Assembly (NCBI RefSeq): GCF_022968795.1
Contig: NZ_JALJRB010000001.1
Coordinates: 372,001 to 436,000, forward strand
DNA length: 64,000 bases
Direction of reading: 5' to 3'
Source: Desulfatitalea alkaliphila
GTDB taxonomy: Bacteria > Desulfobacterota > Desulfobacteria > Desulfobacterales > Desulfosarcinaceae
Shown: piece by piece, positions 7,817 through 15,586 of the stretch
How positions within the stretch are numbered: position 1 is the stretch's first letter
How the letters are laid out: each line of letters begins with the position of its first letter
The notes under the pieces: model-generated
What the model was told of the DNA's origin: nothing
Seen by the model: only the letters and a program-made list of their open reading frames with translations
Databases searched by the model: none
Position numbers and translations under genes: made by a program

Positions 7817-8947
7817 CTATGGCTGCTCGCCGATGCGTTCCAGAAAGGCATCCCGTTCGGCCTTGGTCCACTGGCTGCAAAAAGCCGGCTTGCCCGTCAT
7901 GACGCGCTTCATACACAAGGAGCAGGTGGGCTCGCAGACCACGATGGGATCGTTGCTTTCCCCCAAAGCCTTGCGTGGCCAGAGCGGATCGGCCAGCAGC
8001 ACCCGGGCCAGCCCGATCAGATCGGCGCTGCCCCGCTCGATGATCTCGGCGGCCGTGGCCGGTGTCTGAATGCGTCCGGCGGTGATGACAGGCACTTGGG
8101 GCAACTGCGCCTTGACCTGATCGGCGAAGTGCACCATGTACCCCTCCCTTTTTTCGGCCGAATTGTATTCCGGCAGCGCAAAGGCATCGTAGGTGCCGGC
8201 CATGACCGACAAGTAGGCGATGCACCGCTCGACCAGCGCCACGGCATAGGGGGTGGTCTCATCCAGGTGCAGCCCATCCTGTTGCCACTCATCGGCCAGA
8301 AAGCGGTAGCCCACCGGAAAGGCATCGCCCACGGCGGACCGCACGGCATCCACCACGCGCAGGGGAAACCGCATGCGGTTTTCCGGGGAACCGCCATAGT
8401 CATCGGTACGCTGGTTGGTGCGCGGCGAGAGAAACTGCACCAGCAGGTAACCGGTGCCCCCATGGATCTCCACGCCGTCGAACCCGGCGGCTTGAATGCG
8501 CCGGGCGGCGGCGGCGAAGGCATCCACCATGGCGTCGATCTCGGCCACGCGCATGGCCTTCGGGGTCACCTTGCCGGTGGGATGGGCGGAGGGCGCGATG
8601 CGCTCCGGCCCGAAGGCATAGCGGCCGGCATGGTTGATCTGGGCGAAGGCCAGGGCCCCCTCGCCTTTGATGGTGGCGGCCAGCTTGGCCAAGCCCGCCA
8701 CAAAGCGGTCGTCGTCCGCCCGCAAGGTGAAGGGCGAACCCAGCCCCGATGGATCCACCACCACATTTTCCACCACGATCATGGCGGCCCCGGAGGCGGC
8801 CATGCGGCGGTAGTGATCGATCAGCAGATCGCTGATGGTGCCGTCCGGTTGCGCATAGCCCAGAAACAGGGGCGCCATGGTCAAACGGTTCTTCAGGGTC
8901 AGCGAACCGATTTTAAAAGATTGTGCGAGGGTTTCGGCGGGGGTCAT
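7817..8947 (-). CDS. Old Yellow Enzyme-family FMN oxidoreductase with Cys cluster
   Basis: A 376-residue NADH:flavin oxidoreductase of the Old Yellow Enzyme fold: an FMN-binding TIM barrel with the QINHAGRYA segment, the GVEIHGGTGYLLVQFLSP active-site block, and RTDDYGGSPENRMRFP. The C-terminus adds C338-x3-C342-x2-C345-x11-C357, resembling the 4Fe-4S ligands of the 2,4-dienoyl-CoA reductase/trimethylamine dehydrogenase group, but the usual C-terminal FAD/NAD domain is absent. AGGAGG lies 7 nt before the ATG at 8947, so that start is chosen over the GTG 3 nt upstream. It probably reduces an activated alkene, taking electrons from a separate partner. Confidence 0.85.
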   Translation of the reverse strand: MTPAETLAQSFKIGSLTLKNRLTMAPLFLGYAQPDGTISDLLIDHYRRMAASGAAMIVVENVVVDPSGLGSPFTLRADDDRFVAGLAKLAATIKGEGALAFAQINHAGRYAFGPERIAPSAHPTGKVTPKAMRVAEIDAMVDAFAAAARRIQAAGFDGVEIHGGTGYLLVQFLSPRTNQRTDDYGGSPENRMRFPLRVVDAVRSAVGDAFPVGYRFLADEWQQDGLHLDETTPYAVALVERCIAYLSVMAGTYDAFALPEYNSAEKREGYMVHFADQVKAQLPQVPVITAGRIQTPATAAEIIERGSADLIGLARVLLADPLWPRKALGESNDPIVVCEPTCSLCMKRVMTGKPAFCSQWTKAERDAFLERIGEQP

Positions 8948-9155
8948 CACATACCTCCTTAAAGCTTCTGGTGAAAGTGCATCCTAATTACCCACCCGGG
9001 CGGCCAAGACCATTTTTAGCTGTGGAAATTTTACCCGCTCCGGAGATTAAGAAAGCGCCAAGCAAAGCCGCGCAAACGGTGCGGCCGCCTGTTCGGATTA
9101 TAATTTGTTTACGTTTCGGCATGTTGCAAATGCTCAGGCCGACCGCGCCAAATCT

Positions 9156-9171
9156 TGGCACACGGCTTGCT
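9156..9171 (+). promoter_or_regulatory. Strong sigma-54 promoter candidate for the metal-stress operon
   Basis: TGGCACACGGCTTGCT matches the sigma-54 consensus TGGCACG-N4-TTGCW at all but one of the specified positions, with GG and GC exactly 10 nt apart. It lies 65 bp upstream of the ZraP-like gene. E. coli zraP is itself sigma-54 dependent, which supports the reading. It needs an enhancer-binding regulator not found in this window. Confidence 0.75.
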
Positions 9172-9235
9172 CAGTATCAATGGCAACGGAACAAACTCTT
9201 AACGGAATGTAACACGAAAGTGAAAGGAGAAAAAC

Positions 9236-9736
9236 ATGAGATCCAATCGCATTAAAAAGACCTTGTTGATCAGCACGGTGTTGTTGCTCGCGGGCGCTTC
9301 CTTGGTCTTTGCCCGGGGAGGTTCCTGGGGGGATCGCGGCGGCCACATGATGGGACCCGGCTATGGCATGGGACCCGGTGCCGAGTATGGCTATCGGGGC
9401 CAGGGGTACCCTGCGAACTTGACCGATGCGCAACGCGCCGCCGTGGACGCGGCCCGGGAAAAGTTCTTCAATGAAACCGAAACACTGAGAGGCGAGCTGC
9501 GCCAGAAGCATCTGGCCCTGCAGGCCGAGCTGGCCAAGACCGATCCCGACCCGGCGGTGGCCACCCAGCTGCAGCGGGAGATTTCTCAGCTGCAATCCAC
9601 CTTCGATGAGCAACGCATCCGCCATCGCCTGGAAATGCGCCAACTCCTGCCCGATGAAATGGGTCCCCGCGGATATGGCCGCGGCTTCCACCGAGGCGGT
9701 GGCTATGGCGGCGGTTACGGTTACTGCTGGCGGTAA
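9236..9736 (+). CDS. ZraP/CpxP-like periplasmic metal-stress protein
   Basis: A 166-residue exported protein: signal peptide ending near LVFA-RG, a Gly/Met/His/Tyr-rich segment (HMMGPGYGMGPG), a helical core of about residues 60-140 with LTDAQRAAVDAAREKFF and LRQKHLALQAELAK, and a second Gly-rich tail ending in GYGYCWR. This layout matches ZraP and related Spy/CpxP-type chaperone or zinc-sensor proteins. It leads an operon with a SHOCT protein and a CopA-type ATPase, so it likely binds copper or zinc or protects periplasmic proteins during metal stress. A terminator follows directly, which should raise its level relative to the downstream genes. Confidence 0.8.
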   Translation: MRSNRIKKTLLISTVLLLAGASLVFARGGSWGDRGGHMMGPGYGMGPGAEYGYRGQGYPANLTDAQRAAVDAAREKFFNETETLRGELRQKHLALQAELAKTDPDPAVATQLQREISQLQSTFDEQRIRHRLEMRQLLPDEMGPRGYGRGFHRGGGYGGGYGYCWR

Positions 9737-9766
9737 CAACAACCCATCCAACAATACCGCACGACG

Positions 9767-9805
9767 GCCGGAGGCGGCATAAGCGCCGCTTCCGGCAATT
9801 TTTTT
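9767..9805 (+). terminator. Intra-operon Rho-independent terminator
   Basis: GCCGGAGGCGGC (9767-9778) pairs with GCCGCTTCCGGC (9785-9796) with one G-U pair and a 6-nt loop, followed by AA and seven Ts. It lies between the ZraP-like gene and the SHOCT gene, 44 bp before the latter, and probably acts as a partial attenuator. Confidence 0.85.
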
Positions 9806-9849
9806 CGCTGAACCGACAATTTCCAACCACACTCAAGATTGGAGGCATT

Positions 9850-10194
9850 ATGAAACGCATGACCACTACTTGGATCGGCATCGGCATAACGGCTGCCCTT
9901 GTTGCGGCCGGTTTATGGTTTTTATATGGCTGGGGAACGGGCTACGGTTATGGCGGCGGCAGCCGGCTGATGCCCCATGGCATGATGCCGGGGGGCGGCA
10001 TGGGACTTGTCATGATCCTATTCTGGGTTATTGTACTGATTGCGCTTGCGTCCATCGTTTCCGGACTGTTGGCCGATCGCGGAAACCCGCGGGATGACCC
10101 GCCGGATGCGCTGGAGCTGCTCAAACGCCGATACGCCCGCGGTGAAATCGACAAGGAGACGTATGCATCCATGCGACGCGACCTGAACATGTAG
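9850..10194 (+). CDS. SHOCT-domain small membrane protein
   Basis: A 114-residue protein with two membrane segments (about residues 8-27 and 51-73) separated by a Gly/Met-rich loop ([12 protein letters not shown]), then a C-terminal SHOCT motif ([20 protein letters not shown], residues 86-105). SHOCT is a short oligomerisation-like domain at the ends of many membrane proteins. The Met/His-rich periplasmic loop may bind Cu(I). It lies between the ZraP-like and CopA genes, in the same operon. Function beyond this is unknown. Confidence 0.82.
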   Translation: MKRMTTTWIGIGITAALVAAGLWFLYGWGTGYGYGGGSRLMPHGMMPGGGMGLVMILFWVIVLIALASIVSGLLADRGNPRDDPPDALELLKRRYARGEIDKETYASMRRDLNM

Positions 10195-10234
10195 TCCCCG
10201 GGCGGTCCATTGCCGAGAAAGGAGTATCTTGCCC

Positions 10235-12688
10235 ATGGCCGACCGCACCGTATCCCTGCCGATCACCGGCATGACCTGCGCCAACTGCGCGGCCAATATC
10301 GAGCGCGGCCTGTCCAAGCTCGAAGGCGTGCGCCAAACCAATGTCAACTTCGCCAGCGAGCGAGCGGAGGTGGCCTACGACCCCGCGCAGGTGAAAGTGC
10401 CGGAGCTGGTGGCACGAATCCGCAAAAGCGGTTACGATGTACCCACCGCCCGCCTGGAGCTGCCCATCACCGGCATGACCTGCGCCAATTGCGCGTCCAA
10501 TGTGGAACGCACCTTGAACAAGAAGGTGGCGGGGGTGGTGGCGGCCGATGTCAATTTCGGCAGCGAACGGGCCCAGGTCACCTACCTGCCCGACCTGATC
10601 ACCGTGGAGCAGATGGTGGCGGCCATTGAAAAGGCCGGTTACGGCGCCATCGCCCCGGATGCGGCCGATGAGGACGGCACGGACGCCGAAGCGGCGGCGC
10701 GGCAGGCTGAAATCGCCGATCAAACCCGCAAGTTCATCGTGGGCGTGATCTTCGCCGCGCCCCTGTTCGTTTTGAGCATGTCCCGCGACTTCGCCCTCCT
10801 GGGCCCCTGGAGCCATGCGGCCTGGGTCAACTGGCTCTTCTGGGCCCTGGCCACGCCGGTGCAGTTCTACACCGGCTGGGACTATTACGTGGGCGGCTTC
10901 AAAAGCTTGCGCAACGGCAGCGCCAACATGGATGTCCTGGTGGCCCTGGGGTCCTCGGTGGCCTATTTTTATTCCCTGGCCCTGCTGCTGGTGCCGGGCA
11001 TCGGCGATCACGTTTACTTCGAAACCGCCGCAGTGATCATCACCCTGATCAAACTGGGCAAGCTGCTGGAAGCACGCACCAAGGGCAAGACCGGCCAGGC
11101 CATCCGCAAGTTGATCGGCCTGCAACCCAAAACCGCCGTCGTGATCGAGGATGGCGAAGAGCGGGAACTGCCTTTGGCCCAACTGGGGAAAGGGGTGGTG
11201 GTGATCGTGCGGCCCGGCGAACGCATGCCGGTGGACGGCGAGGTGCTGGAAGGCACCTCGGCGGTGGACGAATCCATGCTCACGGGCGAGCCCCTGCCGG
11301 TGGACAAAGGGCCCGGCGACACAGTGGCCGCGGGCACCATCAACGGCCAGGGACGGCTCAAATTCCGCGCCACGCGCGTGGGCCGGGAAACCGCCCTGGC
11401 CCAGATCATCCGCCTGGTGCAGGAAGCCCAGGGCAGCAAGGCCCCCATTCAGGCCCTGGCCGACCGGGTGGCGGCGATTTTCGTGCCGGCGGTGATGGGC
11501 ATCGCCCTGGCGGCCTTCGCCATTTGGTGGACGGCCACCGGCGATTTCGTCCCTTCCATGATCCGCCTGGTGGCCGTGCTGGTGATCGCCTGTCCCTGCG
11601 CCCTGGGACTGGCCACGCCGACGGCCATCATGGCCGGCACGGGCAAGGGCGCGGAAAAGGGCATCCTCTTCAAGAAGGCTGAAGGACTGGAGCGCAGCAC
11701 CCACCTGGATGCGGTGGTGCTGGACAAGACCGGCACCATCACCGAAGGAAAACCGGCCGTGGTGGCGGTGCATGCGCTCAACGACACACTGGCCTCGGCG
11801 CAGGAGGCGCTTTTTTGGGCCGCCGCCGCCGAGCGGGGTTCCGAACATCCCCTGGGCAAGGCCATCGTCCGCGCGGCCCGGGAAAAGGACCTCCATCCGC
11901 CGGAGCCGGAGGATTTCCAGGCCGAAGGCGGCGCCGGTGTGTCAGCGGTTGTAAATGGCCGGCGGGTCCGGGTGGGCAAGCCGGGCTGGTTCGACGAAGC
12001 CACGGCCCAAGGCCTGCAAGCCGCATCGCAACAGGTGCAACGCATGCAGTCCGAAGGGCACACGGTGATGGTGTTGGCTTTGGACGATAAAGCAGCGGGC
12101 CTGATCGCCGTGGCCGACACCCTCAAACCCGACTCCCGTGAGGCCATCGATGCCCTGCACCGCATGGGGCTGAAGGTGGTGATGCTCACCGGCGACAACC
12201 AGCAGACCGCCCGTGCCATGGCCGACCAGGTGGGCATCGACGAAGTGTTCGCCGAGGTGCGCCCCGAGGAGAAGGCGGCCAAGGTCCAGGAGCTCCGCGA
12301 CCAGGGCCTGCGGGTGGCCATGGTGGGCGACGGTATCAACGATGCCCCGGCCCTGGCGCAAGCCGATCTGGGCATGGCCATCGGCACCGGCACCGACGTG
12401 GCCATCGAAACCGCCGATGTGATCCTCTCCAGCGGCCGCCTGACCGGCATTCCGCGAGCCATCGCCGTGGGCCGCCGGACCATGGCCACGGTGCGCCAGA
12501 ATCTTTTCCTGGCCTTCATCTACAACGTGACGCTGATCCCCGTAGCGGCCGGCGTGCTGGCACTGGTGGCCGGCATGCCCCAAATGCTGCGCGAACTGCA
12601 CCCCATCCTGGCCGCTTTGGCCATGGCGTTGAGCAGTATCTCGGTGGTGTCCAACAGTCTGCGTTTGTATAAGGCGAAGATAGATTAA
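10235..12688 (+). CDS. copA: Copper-translocating P1B-type ATPase CopA
   Basis: An 817-residue Cu(I)-exporting P-type ATPase. Two N-terminal heavy-metal-associated domains each carry GMTCANC (residues 12-18 and 80-86). The transmembrane CPC metal site is at 453-455 ([13 protein letters not shown]), the phosphorylated Asp at 497 in DKTGTITEG, and the hinge motif [16 protein letters not shown] follows. Eight membrane helices are expected. The ATG at 10235 is used; an in-frame TTG 6 nt upstream also has AAAGGAG nearby. It pumps cytosolic copper outward and is the third gene of the sigma-54-type metal-stress operon. Confidence 0.95.
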   Translation: MADRTVSLPITGMTCANCAANIERGLSKLEGVRQTNVNFASERAEVAYDPAQVKVPELVARIRKSGYDVPTARLELPITGMTCANCASNVERTLNKKVAGVVAADVNFGSERAQVTYLPDLITVEQMVAAIEKAGYGAIAPDAADEDGTDAEAAARQAEIADQTRKFIVGVIFAAPLFVLSMSRDFALLGPWSHAAWVNWLFWALATPVQFYTGWDYYVGGFKSLRNGSANMDVLVALGSSVAYFYSLALLLVPGIGDHVYFETAAVIITLIKLGKLLEARTKGKTGQAIRKLIGLQPKTAVVIEDGEERELPLAQLGKGVVVIVRPGERMPVDGEVLEGTSAVDESMLTGEPLPVDKGPGDTVAAGTINGQGRLKFRATRVGRETALAQIIRLVQEAQGSKAPIQALADRVAAIFVPAVMGIALAAFAIWWTATGDFVPSMIRLVAVLVIACPCALGLATPTAIMAGTGKGAEKGILFKKAEGLERSTHLDAVVLDKTGTITEGKPAVVAVHALNDTLASAQEALFWAAAAERGSEHPLGKAIVRAAREKDLHPPEPEDFQAEGGAGVSAVVNGRRVRVGKPGWFDEATAQGLQAASQQVQRMQSEGHTVMVLALDDKAAGLIAVADTLKPDSREAIDALHRMGLKVVMLTGDNQQTARAMADQVGIDEVFAEVRPEEKAAKVQELRDQGLRVAMVGDGINDAPALAQADLGMAIGTGTDVAIETADVILSSGRLTGIPRAIAVGRRTMATVRQNLFLAFIYNVTLIPVAAGVLALVAGMPQMLRELHPILAALAMALSSISVVSNSLRLYKAKID

Positions 12689-12786
12689 GAGATCGGGTTT
12701 GTTGAGTTTATCGGCGATCCAAATCGTCGTTCGCGTACTCAGCCCCGAAGGGGCGGTTCTCGTACGCGTACTCGAAAAGGTGCAAA

Positions 12787-12954
12787 ATGTTCGACCATGA
12801 AAGACTTGACGTATACCGTGTCAGCATGACTTTTGTTGCCCGGGCATATCGTTTGTGCAAAAGGCTCAAGGGTATTGATCGCCATGCCAGGGATCAACTA
12901 TTGCGTTCCTCTCAATGCTGGGAAAGATGTCTCGGCACCGATGCAGGTTCGTGA
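12787..12954 (+). pseudogene. Internally deleted four-helix-bundle gene
   Basis: The first 45 or so codons match the intact copy at 13148 almost perfectly, then about 185 bp corresponding to roughly 13280-13463 are missing. The reading frame is shifted and stops at TGA 12952-12954, leaving a 55-codon fragment that lacks two or more helices. The DNA after the deletion still matches the end of the intact copy, so the lesion is a clean internal deletion. Confidence 0.85.
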
Positions 12955-13147
12955 GAGTAGCGATTACGAGTACGCGTACGAGAACGAGTACGAGAACGAA
13001 TAATTCGGAAGAACGTCGCCAATCAATAGCTGGAGGCGACGTAAAAAAGCGGCGCGCTTCAGCTTGGTGTTGGGTGATCCAAAATCGTCGTACGCGTACT
13101 CAGCCCCGAAGGGGCGGTTCTCGTACGCGTACTCGAAAAGATGCAAA

Positions 13148-13570
13148 ATGTTCGACCATGAAAGACTTGATGTATACCGTGTCAGCATGACTTTTGTTGC
13201 CTGGGCATATCGTTTGTGCAAAAGGCTCAAGGGTTTTGATCGCCATGCCCGGGATCAACTATTGCGTTCCTCTCAATCGATTCCACTGAATATCGCTGAG
13301 GGCAATGGAAAGCCCCCTTCAGCGGATCGTAATCGGTTTTTCCGAATTGCTCTTGGCTCTGCACTCGAATGTGCTGCCACAATAGATGTTTTGATTGCAT
13401 GCGAAGCAATTGATTCAAAAACCGGTAATGATGGTAAACGTCTTCTTGTTCGTATCGTTTCGATGCTGGTAAAGATGTCATCGGTGCCGATGCAGGTTCG
13501 CGAGAGTAGCGAGTACGCGTACGCGTACGAGTACGAGAACGAGTACGATAACGATAACGAGAACGAATAA
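13148..13570 (+). CDS. Four-helix-bundle protein (S23/IVS-encoded family)
   Basis: A 140-residue protein of the four-helix-bundle family (TIGR02436-like), first known from open reading frames in 23S rRNA intervening sequences. The motifs DVYRVSMTFV, LLRSSQSIPLNIAEG and FFRIALGSALECAATID are typical. The start is placed at the ATG of MFDHERLDVYR; an in-frame upstream extension of 28 codons encodes only the repeat. The C-terminus ends in an odd Tyr/Glu/Asn/Asp-rich tail (EYAYAYEYENEY...) produced by hexamer repeats. It sits in an intergenic repeat element, not in an rRNA gene. The family also resembles Avd of diversity-generating retroelements, but no reverse transcriptase is nearby. Molecular function is unknown. 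Confidence 0.83.
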   Translation: MFDHERLDVYRVSMTFVAWAYRLCKRLKGFDRHARDQLLRSSQSIPLNIAEGNGKPPSADRNRFFRIALGSALECAATIDVLIACEAIDSKTGNDGKRLLVRIVSMLVKMSSVPMQVRESSEYAYAYEYENEYDNDNENE

Positions 13571-13752
13571 TGTGGAAGGACGTCGCCAACCAACAGCCCC
13601 GAGGCGACGTAAAAAACGGCGCGCTTCAGGTTGGTGTTGGGCGATCCAAAATCGTCGTTCGCGTACTCAGCCCCGAAGGGGCGGTTCTCGTACGCGTACT
13701 CGAAAAGGCGCAAAATGTTCGACCATGAAGGGTTTTTTGGGTTGGGGGTGTG

Positions 13753-14694
13753 ATGATTCAGACGCATACCATCGGCATTGTGGGGACCGGTCAGGTGGGG
13801 ATGGCGGCGGGGTACGCCGTTTTCTTGCTGGGTTTGGCCAACGAGATCATCCTGATCGACAAAAACCGGCAGCGGGCCGAAGGCGAGGCCATGGACCTGA
13901 TGCACGGGCAGGCCTTTGCCGGGCGGGTGACGGTGCGGGCCGGTGATTATGGCGATCTGGCGGCCGCCCAGGTGGTGATCGTCACGGCCGGTGTGGCCCA
14001 GCAGCCGGGGGAGTCGCGGCTGGACCTGCTCAACCGCAATGCGGCGGTGTTCCGGGAAATCGTCGGTCAACTGGACCGCCACTGCCCCAAGGCGGTACTG
14101 ATCATCGCCAGCAATCCGGTGGATGTGCTGACCTACGTAACCCAGGCTCTTTCCAACCGTTCAGCCAAGCTGGTGATCGGCACCGGCACCATGCTGGACA
14201 CGGCGCGGTTCCGCGCTTTGCTGGGGCAGCACTACGATGTGGATCCCCGCTCGGTGCACGCTTATATTTTTGGGGAACACGGCGACTCGGAGGTGCCTGT
14301 CTGGAGCTCGGCCACCATCGGCGGCGTTCCCCTGGTGGACCACACCATCGCCGGCAAGCCCTTTGACCGGGAGGCCATGGCGCGGCTTTTCGGGAATGTA
14401 CGCGATGCGGCCCAGGAAATCATCAGCCGCAAGGGATACACCAACACCGCCATCGGCACCGCCATAGCCCGTCTGGTGCGGGCGGTGCTGGAGGATCAGC
14501 GGTCGGTGCTGCCGGTGAGTCGACGGCTGGACGGACAGTACGGGATTGACGATGTGTGCTTGAGCATTCCCACCATCGTGGGCCGCCATGGCGCGGCGGA
14601 TACGTTGCTGCCCAAGCTCGATGATGTGGAATCGGCCGGTCTGCGCCGCTCGGCAAAGATTCTGCGGGAGCGCCTGGACGGCATCTCATTGTGA
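13753..14694 (+). CDS. ldh: L-lactate dehydrogenase
   Basis: A 313-residue NAD-dependent dehydrogenase of the lactate/malate family. It has GTGQVG (Rossmann motif), DKNRQRAEGEAMDL, the specificity loop QQPGESRLDL with Gln at the position that is Arg in malate dehydrogenases, SNPVDVLTY, and the catalytic His in GEHGDSEVP. The Gln marks lactate (pyruvate) as substrate. The ATG at 13753 is used; a GTG lies 3 nt upstream. The start is only 24 bp after the partial third repeat copy, so its promoter probably lies within the repeat. The 3' end overlaps the next, convergent gene by 9 bp. Confidence 0.88.
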   Translation: MIQTHTIGIVGTGQVGMAAGYAVFLLGLANEIILIDKNRQRAEGEAMDLMHGQAFAGRVTVRAGDYGDLAAAQVVIVTAGVAQQPGESRLDLLNRNAAVFREIVGQLDRHCPKAVLIIASNPVDVLTYVTQALSNRSAKLVIGTGTMLDTARFRALLGQHYDVDPRSVHAYIFGEHGDSEVPVWSSATIGGVPLVDHTIAGKPFDREAMARLFGNVRDAAQEIISRKGYTNTAIGTAIARLVRAVLEDQRSVLPVSRRLDGQYGIDDVCLSIPTIVGRHGAADTLLPKLDDVESAGLRRSAKILRERLDGISL

Positions 14695-15453
14695 CGGGGC
14701 ACCCACGCCGGGCGATGCACCGTCGGTCTGCCGCGGGCCCCGTGGATCAACAACCGGCCGAAGGTGGTCGGGCCATTTGCGCAACACCTCCCCCACGCCG
14801 TGGGCGGCCAGCTCATCGGCGTTCAGCCAACGCAGCCCCATGCGAATTTGTTTCCTGGCCTGAAAGAGATCCTCCAGGACCGTTTGCTGCGTGGCGTCGT
14901 AAATCTCGCGCCACAGCAAGCGTCCCGTGGCGGCTTCGACGGCATACAGGGCGAAGGCCACCGAGGCGCCGCCATCCGGCCGCTCCGCCACGACGCCCCG
15001 TTCACGATAGCGCCACACGATGCCGATGATCACCACCTCGGCCTCCACCAGGCGGCCGAGCCGCCGCGCCAGGTCGATGGGCGTGTCCCGGCCCTGGTCC
15101 AGCGCCATTTGCATTTCCGCCGCTTGCACCTGCGCGCGGCCGACGACCCAGGGGGTGAATCGGCTGCGCAGCTTTTCGTTCACCAGGCGGGTCAGGGTGA
15201 TGCCGGCATGGGGCAGAATGGTGGGATCGTCCTTGCAGATTTCTCCGATGGGGCAGCTCAGGGTCAAGTCCATGCTTTCGTCCATGTGGGGCTTGTGCCG
15301 CCCCACCAGGAAGGAAGCCACGGCCACCCGTTGAAAAACCATCGGCTCCGGCTGGGCCGCGGTGCCGCCATCCTCGGCCGCGGCCGGAAGGCATGTCATT
15401 GCAACGGCCACAACACCGATCATCAAGGGAATGATGACAACTCTGAAAATCAT
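14686..15453 (-). CDS. Exported protein of unknown function
   Basis: A 255-residue protein with a signal peptide (hydrophobic residues 3-22, cleavage near LPAAA-ED). The mature part has the pattern EAEVVIIGIVWRYRERG followed by FALYAVEAATGRLLWR, an alternating strand/helix layout also seen in periplasmic TolB-N/CsgG-like and GNA1162-type lipoproteins that judge or build envelope complexes. Two Cys in LSCPIGEICKDD could form a disulfide. There is no lipobox. The similarity is by pattern only, so no function is assigned. Convergent with ldh. Confidence 0.6.
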   Translation of the reverse strand: MIFRVVIIPLMIGVVAVAMTCLPAAAEDGGTAAQPEPMVFQRVAVASFLVGRHKPHMDESMDLTLSCPIGEICKDDPTILPHAGITLTRLVNEKLRSRFTPWVVGRAQVQAAEMQMALDQGRDTPIDLARRLGRLVEAEVVIIGIVWRYRERGVVAERPDGGASVAFALYAVEAATGRLLWREIYDATQQTVLEDLFQARKQIRMGLRWLNADELAAHGVGEVLRKWPDHLRPVVDPRGPRQTDGASPGVGAPSQ

Positions 15454-15586
15454 GGACCACCTCTTGTCTTTCTAAACGGCCGATCCCGCCGCCCCACCCG
15501 GCATTGCCGATGTGGGACGCCCGTCGCGGGACGCCTGTGGTTGACGGATCATAGGCCTTGTCCGCCTCGCCTTAAGGCAACAATAG

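Larger units (their letters stand above)
12716..13729 (+). repeat. Tandemly repeated IVS-like element (two copies plus a partial third)
   Basis: Three near-identical flank copies start at 12716, 13076 and 13643 (each beginning GATCCAAA, then a CGTACGCGTACTC-rich stretch around a GCCCCGAAGGGGC hairpin, and ending at an ATGTTCGACCATGAA). Copy 1 (360 bp) has an internally deleted ORF, copy 2 (567 bp) an intact four-helix-bundle gene, and copy 3 is only the left flank. The left arm 12757-12774 is the exact reverse complement of 12967-12984, and the same relation recurs imperfectly in copy 2 (13118-13135 with 13510-13541). Each unit ends with a conserved hairpin ACGTCGCC/GGCGACGT whose loop differs between copies. 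GTACGC/GTACGA hexamers dominate both ends. Confidence 0.88.

Noticed and set aside
10121-11896. A 591-codon minus-strand frame opposite copA
   Set aside because: His/Gly-rich antisense artefact over a clear P-type ATPase.
13501-13570. Short repeated GTACGC/GTACGA hexamers considered as a CRISPR array
   Set aside because: The units are 6 nt with no spacers and no cas genes; they are part of the inverted-repeat element.
13148-13570. Avd accessory protein of a diversity-generating retroelement
   Set aside because: The fold is related, but no reverse transcriptase, template repeat or variable repeat was found in the window.
13753-14694. Malate dehydrogenase
   Set aside because: The specificity loop has Gln (QQPGESRLDL) where malate dehydrogenases have Arg.
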